Part shown: piece after piece, positions 44,249 to 52,478 of the stretch | Numbering within the stretch: position 1 is the stretch's first letter | Layout: the number at the start of each line of letters is the position of its first letter | Origin: a virus | Virus record (IMG/VR): IMGVR_UViG_3300030104_001479 | Location: 1-59,951 of that record | DNA length: 59,951 nt | Direction: 5' to 3' (one strand) | Notes under the pieces: model-generated | The model's database searches: none | The model's input: the letters and a program-made list of their open reading frames with translations, nothing else | Told to the model about the DNA's origin: nothing | Position numbers and translations under genes: made by a program

Positions 44249-44320
44249 ATAGAGTTATACCTGATACCTCTATAGTGTGATACATGATACCTAATAGAGT
44301 GATACCTGATCCCTCAATAG
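44249..44320 (+). repeat. Three 22-23 bp iteron-like repeats downstream of terS
   Basis: Three imperfect direct repeats start at 44249, 44272 and 44294, sharing ATAGnGTGATACCTGATACC followed by an AT-containing end with ATAG (the copies overlap by their ATAG ends). Spacing of two helical turns puts all copies on one face of the DNA. Candidates: TerS binding (pac) site or replication origin iterons. Confidence 0.72.
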
Positions 44321-44436
44321 CCTAACACTTGACCCCTTTACCCCACCCCCCCCGACACACAGATGCCTACGCTATGCTATACACAGTATTCCACACAAAC
44401 GATTTTGTAATCTGACCCTTTTTACACAATAGATCG

Positions 44437-44465
44437 ATAGGTTCACAGACCTATAAAAATTTTTT
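44437..44465 (+). terminator. Terminator of terS transcript
   Basis: ATAGGT (44437-44442), TCACAG loop, ACCTAT (44449-44454), then AAAAAT and five further T to 44465. A short stem but with a clear U-tract on the plus strand. Confidence 0.5.
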
Positions 44466-44515
44466 GCAAAAATCTGAAGGTGAGGGGTTATGCTGTGCCA
44501 CTGTTGACACACGAT

Positions 44516-44542
44516 CTGTCAAGAGGCATCATATGCTACAAT
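44516..44542 (+). promoter_or_regulatory. Extended -10 promoter upstream of terL
   Basis: TGC-TACAAT (extended -10, hexamer 44537-44542) with CTGTCA (44516-44521) at 15 bases as a weak -35. A TTGACA at 44504-44509 is too far (27 bases) to pair. Transcription would begin near 44549 and meet the hairpin at 44597-44620 before terL. Confidence 0.5.
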
Positions 44543-44545
44543 TAT

Positions 44546-44651
44546 CCTAGTTATGTCTAGGTCGTACTACTAGTACATTCTAGTTAGTATGTACTAAAAC
44601 CCCCCTTTGGTGGGGGGTTTAGCTTAAGATGGTCATAGCTAGTATGTACTA
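44546..44651. repeat. Palindrome cluster and direct repeat before terL
   Basis: CCTAG-N6-CTAGG (44546-44561), TAGTACAT (44571-44578) with inverted ATGTACTA (44589-44596), and the 12-mer TAGTATGTACTA at 44585-44596 and again at 44640-44651. The density suggests an operator or a terminase cleavage/processing region. Confidence 0.6.
44597..44620 (+). terminator. Strong hairpin between promoter and terL
   Basis: AAACCCCCC (44597-44605), loop TTTGGT, GGGGGGTTT (44612-44620): a perfect 9-bp stem whose 3' arm ends in TTT. It lies about 50 bases after the predicted start of transcription and 40 bases before terL. It could be an attenuator or end a small RNA of about 70 bases. Confidence 0.6.
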
Positions 44652-44660
44652 GGGGGATAA

Positions 44661-46172
44661 TTGAATCTTACAGAATCCCAGTTGGAGCAGATTAAGAAGC
44701 TGCCTGCCTCTGAGCAGGAAGGCTTTCTTAGTTTATTTCAGGAATTAGATGAAGCTCGTTCCCGTGAGCAGTCAAGGGTAAGTTTTATCGGTTTTGTTAG
44801 AAGTATGTGGCCTGCGTTTATTGATGGTGAGCATCATAAGATTATGGCTGATGCTTTCGAGCGTATTGCTCGTGGTGAGTTAAAGCGGTTAATAGTGAAT
44901 ATGCCGCCCAGACATACTAAGTCTGAGTTTGCGAGTTATTTATTACCTGCTTGGTTTTTGGGGCAGTTCCCCGAAAAGAAGGTTATTCAGACGGCCCACA
45001 CTGCGGAGCTGTCAGTGGGTTTCGGCAGAAAGGTTCGTAACCTTGTCGATGATGATGATTTTAAAAAGGTTTTCCCAGAGCTGGCGCTGAGGGCTGACTC
45101 TAAAGCGGCTGGGAGATGGAGTACCAACAAGGGTGGCGAATACTTCGCTATTGGTGTTGGTGGAGCTGTTACTGGTAAAGGTGCTGACCTGCTCATCATT
45201 GATGACCCCCATAGTGAACAGGAAGGACAGAGTGCTGACCCCGCTGTGTTCGACAAGACATATGACTGGTACACCTCTGGCCCTCGCCAGCGACTTCAAC
45301 CGGGAGGAGCCATTGTTATCGTGATGACGCGATGGCATATGCGCGACCTGACAGGCAAGATTATTAAAGCATCTACCCAGCGAGAAGGGATGGATGACTG
45401 GGAAGTAATTGAATTCCCTGCGGTTTTTAACGAACGCACTAGTGATGAGAAGGCTTTATGGCCTCAGTTCTGGAAGCTACCTGAGCTGATTGCGTTACGC
45501 AACGAGCTACCCTCATCGAAGTGGATGGCTCAATACCAGCAGAATCCTACCTCTGAGGAGGGTGCGCTGGTTAAGCGTGAGTGGTGGCAGATATGGGAAG
45601 AAGACCATCCGCCTCACTGTGACTTTGTCATTCAGTCTTGGGATACCGCATTTCTTAAGACACAACGATCTGACTACTCTGCCTGCACTACATGGGGAGT
45701 TTTCTACCTTCCAGACGAGAATGGCGTAACACAGGCCAATATAATTCTTCTGGATGCCTACAAGGAACGACTGGAGTTTCCAGAGCTTAAACGTACAGCT
45801 TACGAGATGTATACCGAAGTACAGCCTGATGCTTTCATTGTAGAAGCCAAGGCGACAGGTATGCCGTTGATCTTTGAGCTACGGGCTATGGGTATTCCTG
45901 TTTCTGAATTCACACCCTCACGGGGTAACGATAAGATTGCTAGGGTTAACTCCGTAGCTGATCTGTTTGCCTCAGGAATGGTGTGGTGTCCAGAGACCCG
46001 CTTTGCGGAGGAAGTGATGGATGAGTTTGCTGCCTTCCCCGCAGGTGAACACGATGACCTAGTAGACTCTTCTACTCAGGCATTGCTTAGATTCCGTAAA
46101 GGGGGTTTTATACGCCTATCCTCTGATGAGCCTGATGAACCAATGTATCAGCGCACAGCAGATTATTATTAG
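44661..46172 (+). CDS. terL: Terminase large subunit
   Basis: A 503-residue packaging ATPase/nuclease. The ATPase domain has a Walker A-like PPRHTKS (82-88), TAHTAELSVGFGRKVR, and Walker B LLIIDDPHS (about 177-185). The RNase H-like nuclease domain has SWDTAF (about 326), IVEAKATG and EHDDLVDSSTQALL (about 463-476). TTG start at 44661 behind AGGGGGA; no better ATG lies nearby. It threads DNA into the prohead through the portal encoded downstream and cuts the concatemer. Confidence 0.95.
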   Translation: MNLTESQLEQIKKLPASEQEGFLSLFQELDEARSREQSRVSFIGFVRSMWPAFIDGEHHKIMADAFERIARGELKRLIVNMPPRHTKSEFASYLLPAWFLGQFPEKKVIQTAHTAELSVGFGRKVRNLVDDDDFKKVFPELALRADSKAAGRWSTNKGGEYFAIGVGGAVTGKGADLLIIDDPHSEQEGQSADPAVFDKTYDWYTSGPRQRLQPGGAIVIVMTRWHMRDLTGKIIKASTQREGMDDWEVIEFPAVFNERTSDEKALWPQFWKLPELIALRNELPSSKWMAQYQQNPTSEEGALVKREWWQIWEEDHPPHCDFVIQSWDTAFLKTQRSDYSACTTWGVFYLPDENGVTQANIILLDAYKERLEFPELKRTAYEMYTEVQPDAFIVEAKATGMPLIFELRAMGIPVSEFTPSRGNDKIARVNSVADLFASGMVWCPETRFAEEVMDEFAAFPAGEHDDLVDSSTQALLRFRKGGFIRLSSDEPDEPMYQRTADYY

Positions 46173-46173
46173 C

Positions 46174-46761
46174 ATGAAAGATTCAATAAAAGAAAAAATT
46201 AAAAAAGAAATTAGGTTATGGTCTAAAGATCAACTGGAGCCTCCAAACCCTGAGTTTAATAATTTGCCAGTATGTCCTTATGCTAAGAAAGCTTGGGCTG
46301 ATAAAAAAGTAGGTTTTGTTTTTAAAACAAAGCTTTACGAAAACAATATTATTTATAAATTTTTAGAAAAGTGGGATGATTCAAAAGATTTAATTATTGT
46401 TGTAGACATGAATTTTGTAGAAGATACAAAAGAATTTCATGACAATCTTGATGACATAAACGAAGATATCTCTGAAAATGACTTTGGAGACCAAGACCTA
46501 TGGGTTATGGGATTTCATCCTTATCAAGAGGTTAACGAACTAATTGATGATGGAAACTTTGAAGGAGAAACTGAAGAGGAGTATGCGCTCATCTTCATAC
46601 AAAGACTTTCCAAACTAGAAAAAGCTTCAGAAAAATTAATCTCTCAGGGTTACTATGAAACCTACTTTGACACCTACGAAGTAGAACAAATGTATGTACT
46701 TCGTAAAGAATATTACAGGAGACTCCAAAATGCGTGGATCGAAGAAAGCAGGGCCAGTTAA
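46174..46761 (+). CDS. Conserved hypothetical protein with CPYAKKA motif
   Basis: A 195-residue acidic protein whose ATG at 46174 follows the terL stop by one base (an in-frame extension to 46126 overlaps terL and is rejected). LPVCPYAKKAWADKKVGFVF (about 26-45) and YYETYFDTYEVEQMYVLRKEYYRRLQ near the C-terminus are the distinctive parts. I know similar proteins beside terL in marine phages but not their function. Overlaps the next gene by 32 bases. Confidence 0.72.
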   Translation: MKDSIKEKIKKEIRLWSKDQLEPPNPEFNNLPVCPYAKKAWADKKVGFVFKTKLYENNIIYKFLEKWDDSKDLIIVVDMNFVEDTKEFHDNLDDINEDISENDFGDQDLWVMGFHPYQEVNELIDDGNFEGETEEEYALIFIQRLSKLEKASEKLISQGYYETYFDTYEVEQMYVLRKEYYRRLQNAWIEESRAS

Positions 46762-47833
46762 AAGAAGAATAATGAAAGGTGGAGGCATGGCGAAAAAAGC
46801 TGGGCCTAAAAAACGAGTCATGCGTGGTGGTGGCATGGCGAAGAAGTCAGGTCCAAAGAAAAAAATGATGGGCGGAGGGATGGCTAAGAAAGCTGGACCC
46901 GCCAAGAAGAAAGTTATGCGAGGCGGTGGTGCAGCCAAGAAGTCTGGACCCGCTAAGAAAAAAGTTATGCGTGGTGGCGGAATGGCTAAAAAGTCTGGTC
47001 CAGCCAAGAAAACAACGATGCGTGGCGGGGGCATGACTAAGAAGTCTGGCCCTAAAAAGAAAATGAGAGGTGGTGGTATAGCTAAAAAATCTGGTCCTAA
47101 AAAGAAAGCACGAGGTGGCGGGATGATGCGCCGCAATTTGCGTGATGAGGAGGCCAGAGTAATCAGCAGGCAAGACGATGCGGCTGATGAGCTTCGTAGG
47201 GTCAAGGCTCGCAAACCTAAGGATGCTGCCGAGCGCAGAGACAAGAAAGCTGAAACCCGCCGAGTGTCTGCAAGAGAGCGGGATGCTCGTGACGAGATGG
47301 GCAGACTACGCCGTAAAGCGGTAGGGCTTGGCATGAAGACTGGCGGTAAGGCTAAGAAAAAACAAGGATTTAATGACAAGCTAGATGAGTCTTTAGGAGC
47401 TAGAAATAAAACTAAAGGAAAACAGTCACTTAAGTCTAGACGCAAAGAAAGCGAAGGGATGGAGAAAGCAATGGGTCGCCGAAAGTTTGCGGCTGTAGGC
47501 ACAATGGACAAAGGTGATCGTAAGTTATCTAAGCCCAAGAAGGCTGCATCCAAGAAGACTGCTGCTAAGAAAACTAAGTCTAAAGTGGGTACAGCTAAAG
47601 GATTATCCGACAAGATTTCTCAGCATAAGCGTATGGCAATGGGCGAGAACGTCTTGACTGGCAAGATGATCAAGAAAGCCAAAGGTGGAAAGATTACTCC
47701 AACTAAGGCTCCGAAACGTGCGCCAGCTACAACAGGTGTGAAGATTAATATGGGCGCTCCCAAGAGCAAGACAATCAATGCTCGCGGAATGGGGGCTGCT
47801 ATCAAAGGTGGTCAATTCAGGACTAATACTTAG
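46730..47833 (+). CDS. Lys/Gly repeat protein, probably DNA-binding
   Basis: A 367-residue, extremely basic protein; AGGAGA precedes ATG 46730. The first 130 residues are eight copies of a roughly 16-residue unit (KKSGPKKKMRGGGMA type), then charged helices (EARVISRQDDAADELRRVKARKP), a Lys-rich stretch (KPKKAASKKTAAKKTKSKVG) and an end (MGAAIKGGQFRTN). It resembles histone H1-like tails and would neutralise DNA; packaged-DNA condensation is the natural guess (inference). The GC-rich repeats make a long false frame on the other strand. The stop overlaps the portal start. Confidence 0.78.
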   Translation: MRGSKKAGPVKRRIMKGGGMAKKAGPKKRVMRGGGMAKKSGPKKKMMGGGMAKKAGPAKKKVMRGGGAAKKSGPAKKKVMRGGGMAKKSGPAKKTTMRGGGMTKKSGPKKKMRGGGIAKKSGPKKKARGGGMMRRNLRDEEARVISRQDDAADELRRVKARKPKDAAERRDKKAETRRVSARERDARDEMGRLRRKAVGLGMKTGGKAKKKQGFNDKLDESLGARNKTKGKQSLKSRRKESEGMEKAMGRRKFAAVGTMDKGDRKLSKPKKAASKKTAAKKTKSKVGTAKGLSDKISQHKRMAMGENVLTGKMIKKAKGGKITPTKAPKRAPATTGVKINMGAPKSKTINARGMGAAIKGGQFRTNT

Positions 47834-50298
47834 TGGCTATTGAAAAAGCTTTTTACACCAACGGTGCTGCACCACCTGAAGATACAATGGTGGTCGAGGT
47901 AGAGAACCCTGAATCCGTTACTGTAACTACCGAAGACATGGAGATGAGGATGGAGTTCGATGATGAACCCATGACTCCTAATCACTATGACAATCTGGTG
48001 GATTACATGGATCAAGCCGAGCTTGATGCGCTTGGTAGTGAGCTTGTGGGTTTGTATAAGGCTGATCATGAAAGCCGTCATAAATGGGAAGAGTCATACG
48101 TCAAAGGACTTGATCTGTTAGGGATGCGTTTTGAAAACCGTACAACCCCTTGGGACGGAGCCTGTGGCGTGTTTCATCCGCTGCTGAGTGAAGCCGTTGT
48201 CAGGTTCCAATCTCAAACGATCATGGAAATCTTTCCAGCCAGTGGCCCAGCCAAGACATCTATTGTAGGGGCGCTTACCCCAGACAAAGTTAAGCAGGCT
48301 GAGCGAGTTCAGGAATATCTGAACTATCTGATGACTAACGAGATGAGCGAATACCGGACAGAGACCGAGAAGTTGTTGTTTTCTCTACCGATTGCAGGTT
48401 CAGCTTTTAGAAAAATCTATTTTGATCATACATTGGGCAGGCCATGCTCGATGTTTGTGCCAGCAGAGGACTTTGTAGTCAACTATGGCACAGCGGATTT
48501 ACAAACAGCAGAGCGTTGTACCCATGTGATGAAGATGGAAGCCAACGAAGTGCTGAAATTACAGCAAAGTGGCTGGTATGCAGACATAGAATTGCCTGCA
48601 CCTGCACCAGATACCACAGAAATTGCTGAAAAATACGACAAGATGACTGGGTTTACACCAAATTATGAGGTAGATCAAAGACATACGCTGCTTGAAATGA
48701 TGGTTAACGTGGATTTGCCGGGGTTTGAAGACCTTGAGAACAACGAACCCACGAATATAGGCTTGCCTTACATCATTACGGTAGACAAATCGTCCAATAT
48801 TATCCTTTCGATACGCAGAAACTGGAAAGAAGAGGACGAATTAAAGATTAAGCGTCAACATTTTGTCCATTATCAGTATTTACCGGGGCTAGGTTTCTAC
48901 GGATTTGGCCTAACCCACATGATTGGCGGTTTAACCAAGTCTGCCACCTCGTTATTACGTCAATTAGTTGACGCTGGTACGTTAGCCAACCTTCCGGGTG
49001 GCTTAAAAGCGCGAGGATTGCGGATTAAAGGCGATGATTCGCCCATTATGCCGGGAGAATTCCGAGATGTGGACGTTCCGGGCGGCGTAATCAAGGATAA
49101 TATTACTTTTCTCCCGTATAAGGAGCCATCTGCTGTACTTCACCAGATGTTGCAGGAGATTGTGGAGGATGGAAGGCGATTTGCTTCTGCTGGTGACGTA
49201 AAAGCAGCGGATATCAACGGTGAAGCTCCAGTAGGTACAACGCTTGCGCTACTTGAGCGCGAGATGAAGGTGATTAGCGCGGTTCAGGCTCGTGTTCATG
49301 CTTCAATGAAGCAAGAGCTGAAGATTCTTTCAACCATTGTAGCTGAAGAAGGACCAAGAGCTTACCCTTATGAGACTGAAGAACAAGCCATTACTGCTGA
49401 GGACTTTGATGACAGAGTAGATATTATTCCTGTCAGCGATCCTAACGCAGGTACGATGGCGCAAAGGATTATGCAGTATCAAGCAGCCTTACAGTTAGCA
49501 GCTCAAGCTCCAGAAATGTACGACTTACCGTTGCTACATAGGCAAATGCTGGAGGTTTTGGGAATTCAGGATGCTGACAAGATTGTTCCAAACGAAGATG
49601 ATATTCCGCCTACAGACCCTGTTTCAGAAAATATGATGATTATGATGGGGCAGCCCGTAAAAGTTTATCCTTATCAAGATCATGATGCTCATATTAAAGT
49701 TCATCTGGCTGCTCTTAATGATCCTAAAATTGCTGAGATGTTAAATCTTTCTCCTGATGGAGCCGTAAAAGCTGCTGCGTTAAATGCTCATATTGCAGTT
49801 CATGTGGCTTACAAATATCGAAATGATATTGAGAAAGAGCTTGGTGTACCTCTTCCTCCTGTGGATTCAACTCTTCCAGAAGATGTAGAGTATAGGCTGT
49901 CACAACTTGTTGTTCCTGCGGCAGAACAGCTTACTGGAAAAGCAATGCAAATGGCTGAAGCTGAAAAGATGGCAGCTCAAGCTCAAGACCCAGTGCTACA
50001 GTTACAACAACAAGAACTTGCTCTGGAAGACAAGAAGATTACTGCGAAGACGCAGGTTGATCTGGCTAAGATTGATGCTGATCTTACTGAGGCTGCTGAG
50101 AAGATTGCTTCTACCGAAAAGATTGAAGGAGCCAAACTGGGTGTTAAGATTTCAGAAACCAACACCAAGGAAGAGCTGGAGTCTAAAAAGATTGCTTCAC
50201 AAGACAAGCTAGAGGGCGCTAAACTTGGTGTTGAAATAGCAAAAGAAATTATGATTGACGAAAGAACCAAAGAAATAACGGATCGTGACGATGAGTGA
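47833..50298 (+). CDS. Portal protein, P22-like
   Basis: An 821-residue portal with GTG start overlapping the upstream TAG. The core carries YVKGLDLLGMRFENRTTPWDGACGVFHPLL, LPIAGSAFRKIYFDH, LPGLGFYGFGLTHMIGG and the long helix/wing LKARGLRIKGDDSPIMPGEFRDVDVPGG, as in large podoviral portals of the P22 class. The C-terminal 130 residues (about 690-821) are a Gln/Ala/Glu/Lys-rich helical barrel-like repeat (QDPVLQLQQQELALEDKKITAKTQVDLAKID). Twelve copies would form the DNA channel to which TerL docks. Confidence 0.9.
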   Translation: MAIEKAFYTNGAAPPEDTMVVEVENPESVTVTTEDMEMRMEFDDEPMTPNHYDNLVDYMDQAELDALGSELVGLYKADHESRHKWEESYVKGLDLLGMRFENRTTPWDGACGVFHPLLSEAVVRFQSQTIMEIFPASGPAKTSIVGALTPDKVKQAERVQEYLNYLMTNEMSEYRTETEKLLFSLPIAGSAFRKIYFDHTLGRPCSMFVPAEDFVVNYGTADLQTAERCTHVMKMEANEVLKLQQSGWYADIELPAPAPDTTEIAEKYDKMTGFTPNYEVDQRHTLLEMMVNVDLPGFEDLENNEPTNIGLPYIITVDKSSNIILSIRRNWKEEDELKIKRQHFVHYQYLPGLGFYGFGLTHMIGGLTKSATSLLRQLVDAGTLANLPGGLKARGLRIKGDDSPIMPGEFRDVDVPGGVIKDNITFLPYKEPSAVLHQMLQEIVEDGRRFASAGDVKAADINGEAPVGTTLALLEREMKVISAVQARVHASMKQELKILSTIVAEEGPRAYPYETEEQAITAEDFDDRVDIIPVSDPNAGTMAQRIMQYQAALQLAAQAPEMYDLPLLHRQMLEVLGIQDADKIVPNEDDIPPTDPVSENMMIMMGQPVKVYPYQDHDAHIKVHLAALNDPKIAEMLNLSPDGAVKAAALNAHIAVHVAYKYRNDIEKELGVPLPPVDSTLPEDVEYRLSQLVVPAAEQLTGKAMQMAEAEKMAAQAQDPVLQLQQQELALEDKKITAKTQVDLAKIDADLTEAAEKIASTEKIEGAKLGVKISETNTKEELESKKIASQDKLEGAKLGVEIAKEIMIDERTKEITDRDDE

Positions 50299-50482
50299 TG
50301 GCGATCTTTTAGTTCATTTGCAAAAGAAGCTAAGAACGCACATGAACGAAACGGCTGATCATCTTAGTGCTGACGGTTGTAAAACGATTGAAGAATACAA
50401 GAAGTGTTGCGGGATCATAGAGGGACTCGCGCTCGCTGAAAGAGAATTGCTTGATATGGTGGAAGCCATAGAAGAAAACTAA
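50291..50482 (+). CDS. Small helical protein after portal
   Basis: A 63-residue protein from ATG 50291 overlapping the portal stop (an upstream in-frame GTG at 50285 is less likely). Helical (LLVHLQKKLRTHMNETADHL; GLALAERELLDMVEAIEEN), with C...C near the middle (KCCG). Frequent as a small gene between portal and scaffold; role unknown. Confidence 0.65.
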   Translation: MSDGDLLVHLQKKLRTHMNETADHLSADGCKTIEEYKKCCGIIEGLALAERELLDMVEAIEEN

Positions 50483-50542
50483 TCTCCGCATAGTGCGGTG
50501 CATGGTGACTCTGGACACTTAATTCCAGTGCAAGGAAAACTA

Positions 50543-50941
50543 ATGACTGAAGCATTAGCAACTGTAAGTTCTGTAGGCGTTGAGTCTACTGATAAGGAAG
50601 CACGAAACGCTCACCAGCTTCCTGATCCTAAAGGGTATAAAATTCTTATTTCTTTACCTGAACCTGAGGAAGCAACCGAGGGCGGAATCCTTAAAGCGCA
50701 GCAAACCATTGAGCGCGAAGAGGTGGGTTCCATTGTTGGCTTTGTAATGAAGTTAGGCGCTGACGCTTATCAAGACAAAAAGCGTTTTCCTAACGGCCCT
50801 TACTGCAAGGAGGGTGACTTCATTATCATGAGGTCTTACTCTGGCACTCGATTCTTGGTTCATGGGAAAGAATTTAGATTAATTAACGATGACAGCGTTG
50901 AAGCTGTTGTTGAAGACCCTAGAGGAGTAATGAAGGCATGA
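50543..50941 (+). CDS. GroES-like co-chaperonin
   Basis: A 132-residue protein from ATG 50543 (AAGGAAA upstream). Residues about 30-130 follow the GroES fold: PDPKGYKILISLPEPEEATEGGIL aligns with the first strand and mobile loop region (PLxDRVLVK...TAGGI), VGSIVGFVMKLGADA with the GxVxAVG segment, and CKEGDFIIMRSYSGTRFLVHGKEFRLINDDSVEAVVE with VGDxVLFxKYSGTEVKxxGEEYxILxExDIxAVI. It would cap host GroEL to fold capsid proteins, like T4 gp31. Its place between portal and scaffold fits. A mobile-loop GGI is kept. Confidence 0.85.
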   Translation: MTEALATVSSVGVESTDKEARNAHQLPDPKGYKILISLPEPEEATEGGILKAQQTIEREEVGSIVGFVMKLGADAYQDKKRFPNGPYCKEGDFIIMRSYSGTRFLVHGKEFRLINDDSVEAVVEDPRGVMKA

Positions 50942-51951
50942 GCGAAGAAATCACTGGAACCGAAACTACCTCTGAGGATCAATTCTTTGGAGTGAAGTCA
51001 CAAGTGAAAGAAGAGGTTATAGATGATTCGGTAGAGATTATCGATGATACTCCTGAGGAGGAGAGAAAGCCTGCTCGTCAAGAAGCCGCAGAAACGGCGG
51101 ATTACGATGATGATGTCACTGAGGAAGAGCTTCAAAGTTACAGTCAAAAGGTGCAAAAGCGCATCAACAAACTACGAGCCGTAAATCACGCTGATCGCCG
51201 TAAACGGGGAGAAGCGGAACGGACGTTGCAAGAGCATGAACGCATTACCAAAAAGCTTCATGAAGAAAATCAGAAAATGAAAAAGCTGTTACGCCAAGGT
51301 GAGACAGCGATTTTAGATTCTGTTGGAAAGAAAACAGACCTAGAAATAAAACAGGCTGAAGAAGAGTTTAAATCTGCACATGAGTCAGGTGATACACAAA
51401 AAATTGCTGAAGCTCAAAAAGCGTTAACTGATGCCCAGATTCGTCAGAGAGATATAGCCGGGAGAACGCAACGTCTAAAGAATGCGCCTCCTGTAGAAGA
51501 GACAGCACCACCTATTCCAGAGCAACCAAGACTAAGTGATGCTCAAGTTAGGTGGCAAAACGAGAACCCTTGGTTCCAACCAACCGCAAGAGAAGGAGAA
51601 CAAGTGCCTGCTCTTCATAAAGAAATGACAGCAGTGGGTTATGCGATTCATGATACTTTGGTTAATGAATTAGGTATTAACCCATCAACTCAAGAAGAAC
51701 GGTACTTCTCTGAAGTTAACAAAAGAATACGAGCTAGATTCCCTGATTACTTTGGGGAAGAAGAGGTAGTAGAGGAAACTCCCGTAAGTCGGACTACCCC
51801 TGTTGCTCGTAGTAATACAAACGTGGTCGCTCCATCAAAAAGAAACAATGGAGCAAAGACACGCAAACTTCGACTTACCACATCTCAAGCTGCTATCGCT
51901 AAAAAGCTTGGGATATCCAATGAACAGTATGCTGCTGAACTATTAAAATAG
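50938..51951 (+). CDS. Scaffold protein
   Basis: A 337-residue acidic, coiled-coil protein overlapping the GroES-like gene (ATGA). An acidic N-terminus, long coiled coil (about 60-180; EEELQSYSQKVQKRINKLRAVNHADRRKRGEAER), a Pro-rich linker with NPWFQP (about 205), and a basic C-terminal helix (RKLRLTTSQAAIAKKLGISNEQYAAELLK) suited to bind capsid protein. Position right before the decoration/capsid genes supports scaffold. Confidence 0.8.
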   Translation: MSEEITGTETTSEDQFFGVKSQVKEEVIDDSVEIIDDTPEEERKPARQEAAETADYDDDVTEEELQSYSQKVQKRINKLRAVNHADRRKRGEAERTLQEHERITKKLHEENQKMKKLLRQGETAILDSVGKKTDLEIKQAEEEFKSAHESGDTQKIAEAQKALTDAQIRQRDIAGRTQRLKNAPPVEETAPPIPEQPRLSDAQVRWQNENPWFQPTAREGEQVPALHKEMTAVGYAIHDTLVNELGINPSTQEERYFSEVNKRIRARFPDYFGEEEVVEETPVSRTTPVARSNTNVVAPSKRNNGAKTRKLRLTTSQAAIAKKLGISNEQYAAELLK

Positions 51952-51960
51952 GAGAAAGCA

Positions 51961-52431
51961 ATGTCGGAAGAAATTAGCGCAAAAGAGGTGGATACCACCA
52001 AACGCTCTGAAGAGGAGCGCAGCAAGGAAACTAGGCCGAGCGATTCGTGGCGGCCTGCATCTGCATTGCCTGATCCCGACCCTATTCCGGGTTGGTCGTT
52101 TCGCTGGATTCGTACCAGCTCTCTAGGGCAATCAGATAACACTAATGTCTCGCAAAAAATGCGTGAAGGATGGATACCTGTGAAAGCAGAAGATCATCCT
52201 GAGTTGAAAGTAATGTCTGACGTTGATTCCCGATTTAAGGGAAATGTTGAGGTAGGCGGTCTGTTGCTTTGTAAAATTCCTGAAGAGGAAATTAAGAAGC
52301 GTAATCAGTATATGCATAACTTAGCTCAAAATCAGATGGATGCTGTAGACAATAGCTTTATGCGGGAAGAGAATCCTGTGATGCCTCTTATTAAAGACAG
52401 GTCTAGCAGGACAACCTATGGACGAGGATAG
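51961..52431 (+). CDS. Virion-assembly protein of conserved type
   Basis: A 156-residue protein, AGGAGA upstream. After a charged head (EERSKETRPSDSWRP) it has PGWSFRWIRTSSLGQSDNTNVSQKMREGW, VGGLLLCKIPEEEIKKRN and an acidic/aromatic end. I recognise this type in marine phage capsid clusters, always between scaffold and capsid genes, without a known role. Confidence 0.72.
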   Translation: MSEEISAKEVDTTKRSEEERSKETRPSDSWRPASALPDPDPIPGWSFRWIRTSSLGQSDNTNVSQKMREGWIPVKAEDHPELKVMSDVDSRFKGNVEVGGLLLCKIPEEEIKKRNQYMHNLAQNQMDAVDNSFMREENPVMPLIKDRSSRTTYGRG

Positions 52432-52478
52432 CCTTAATTTATAGGGGCTGTCTTCATTAATGATAATAGGAGACTACT

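Noticed and set aside
44229-44400. Direct repeats as a CRISPR array
   Set aside because: Repeats are contiguous with no unique spacers and only three degenerate copies.
44504-44509. TTGACA as -35 of the terL promoter
   Set aside because: 27 bases from TACAAT, too far; no good -10 at 16-18 bases.
46636-47613. 325-residue minus-strand open frame opposite the Lys/Gly repeat gene
   Set aside because: Low-complexity shadow of the repeats (Phe/Pro/Leu runs mirror Lys/Gly codons); no ribosome-binding site, wrong direction for the late operon.
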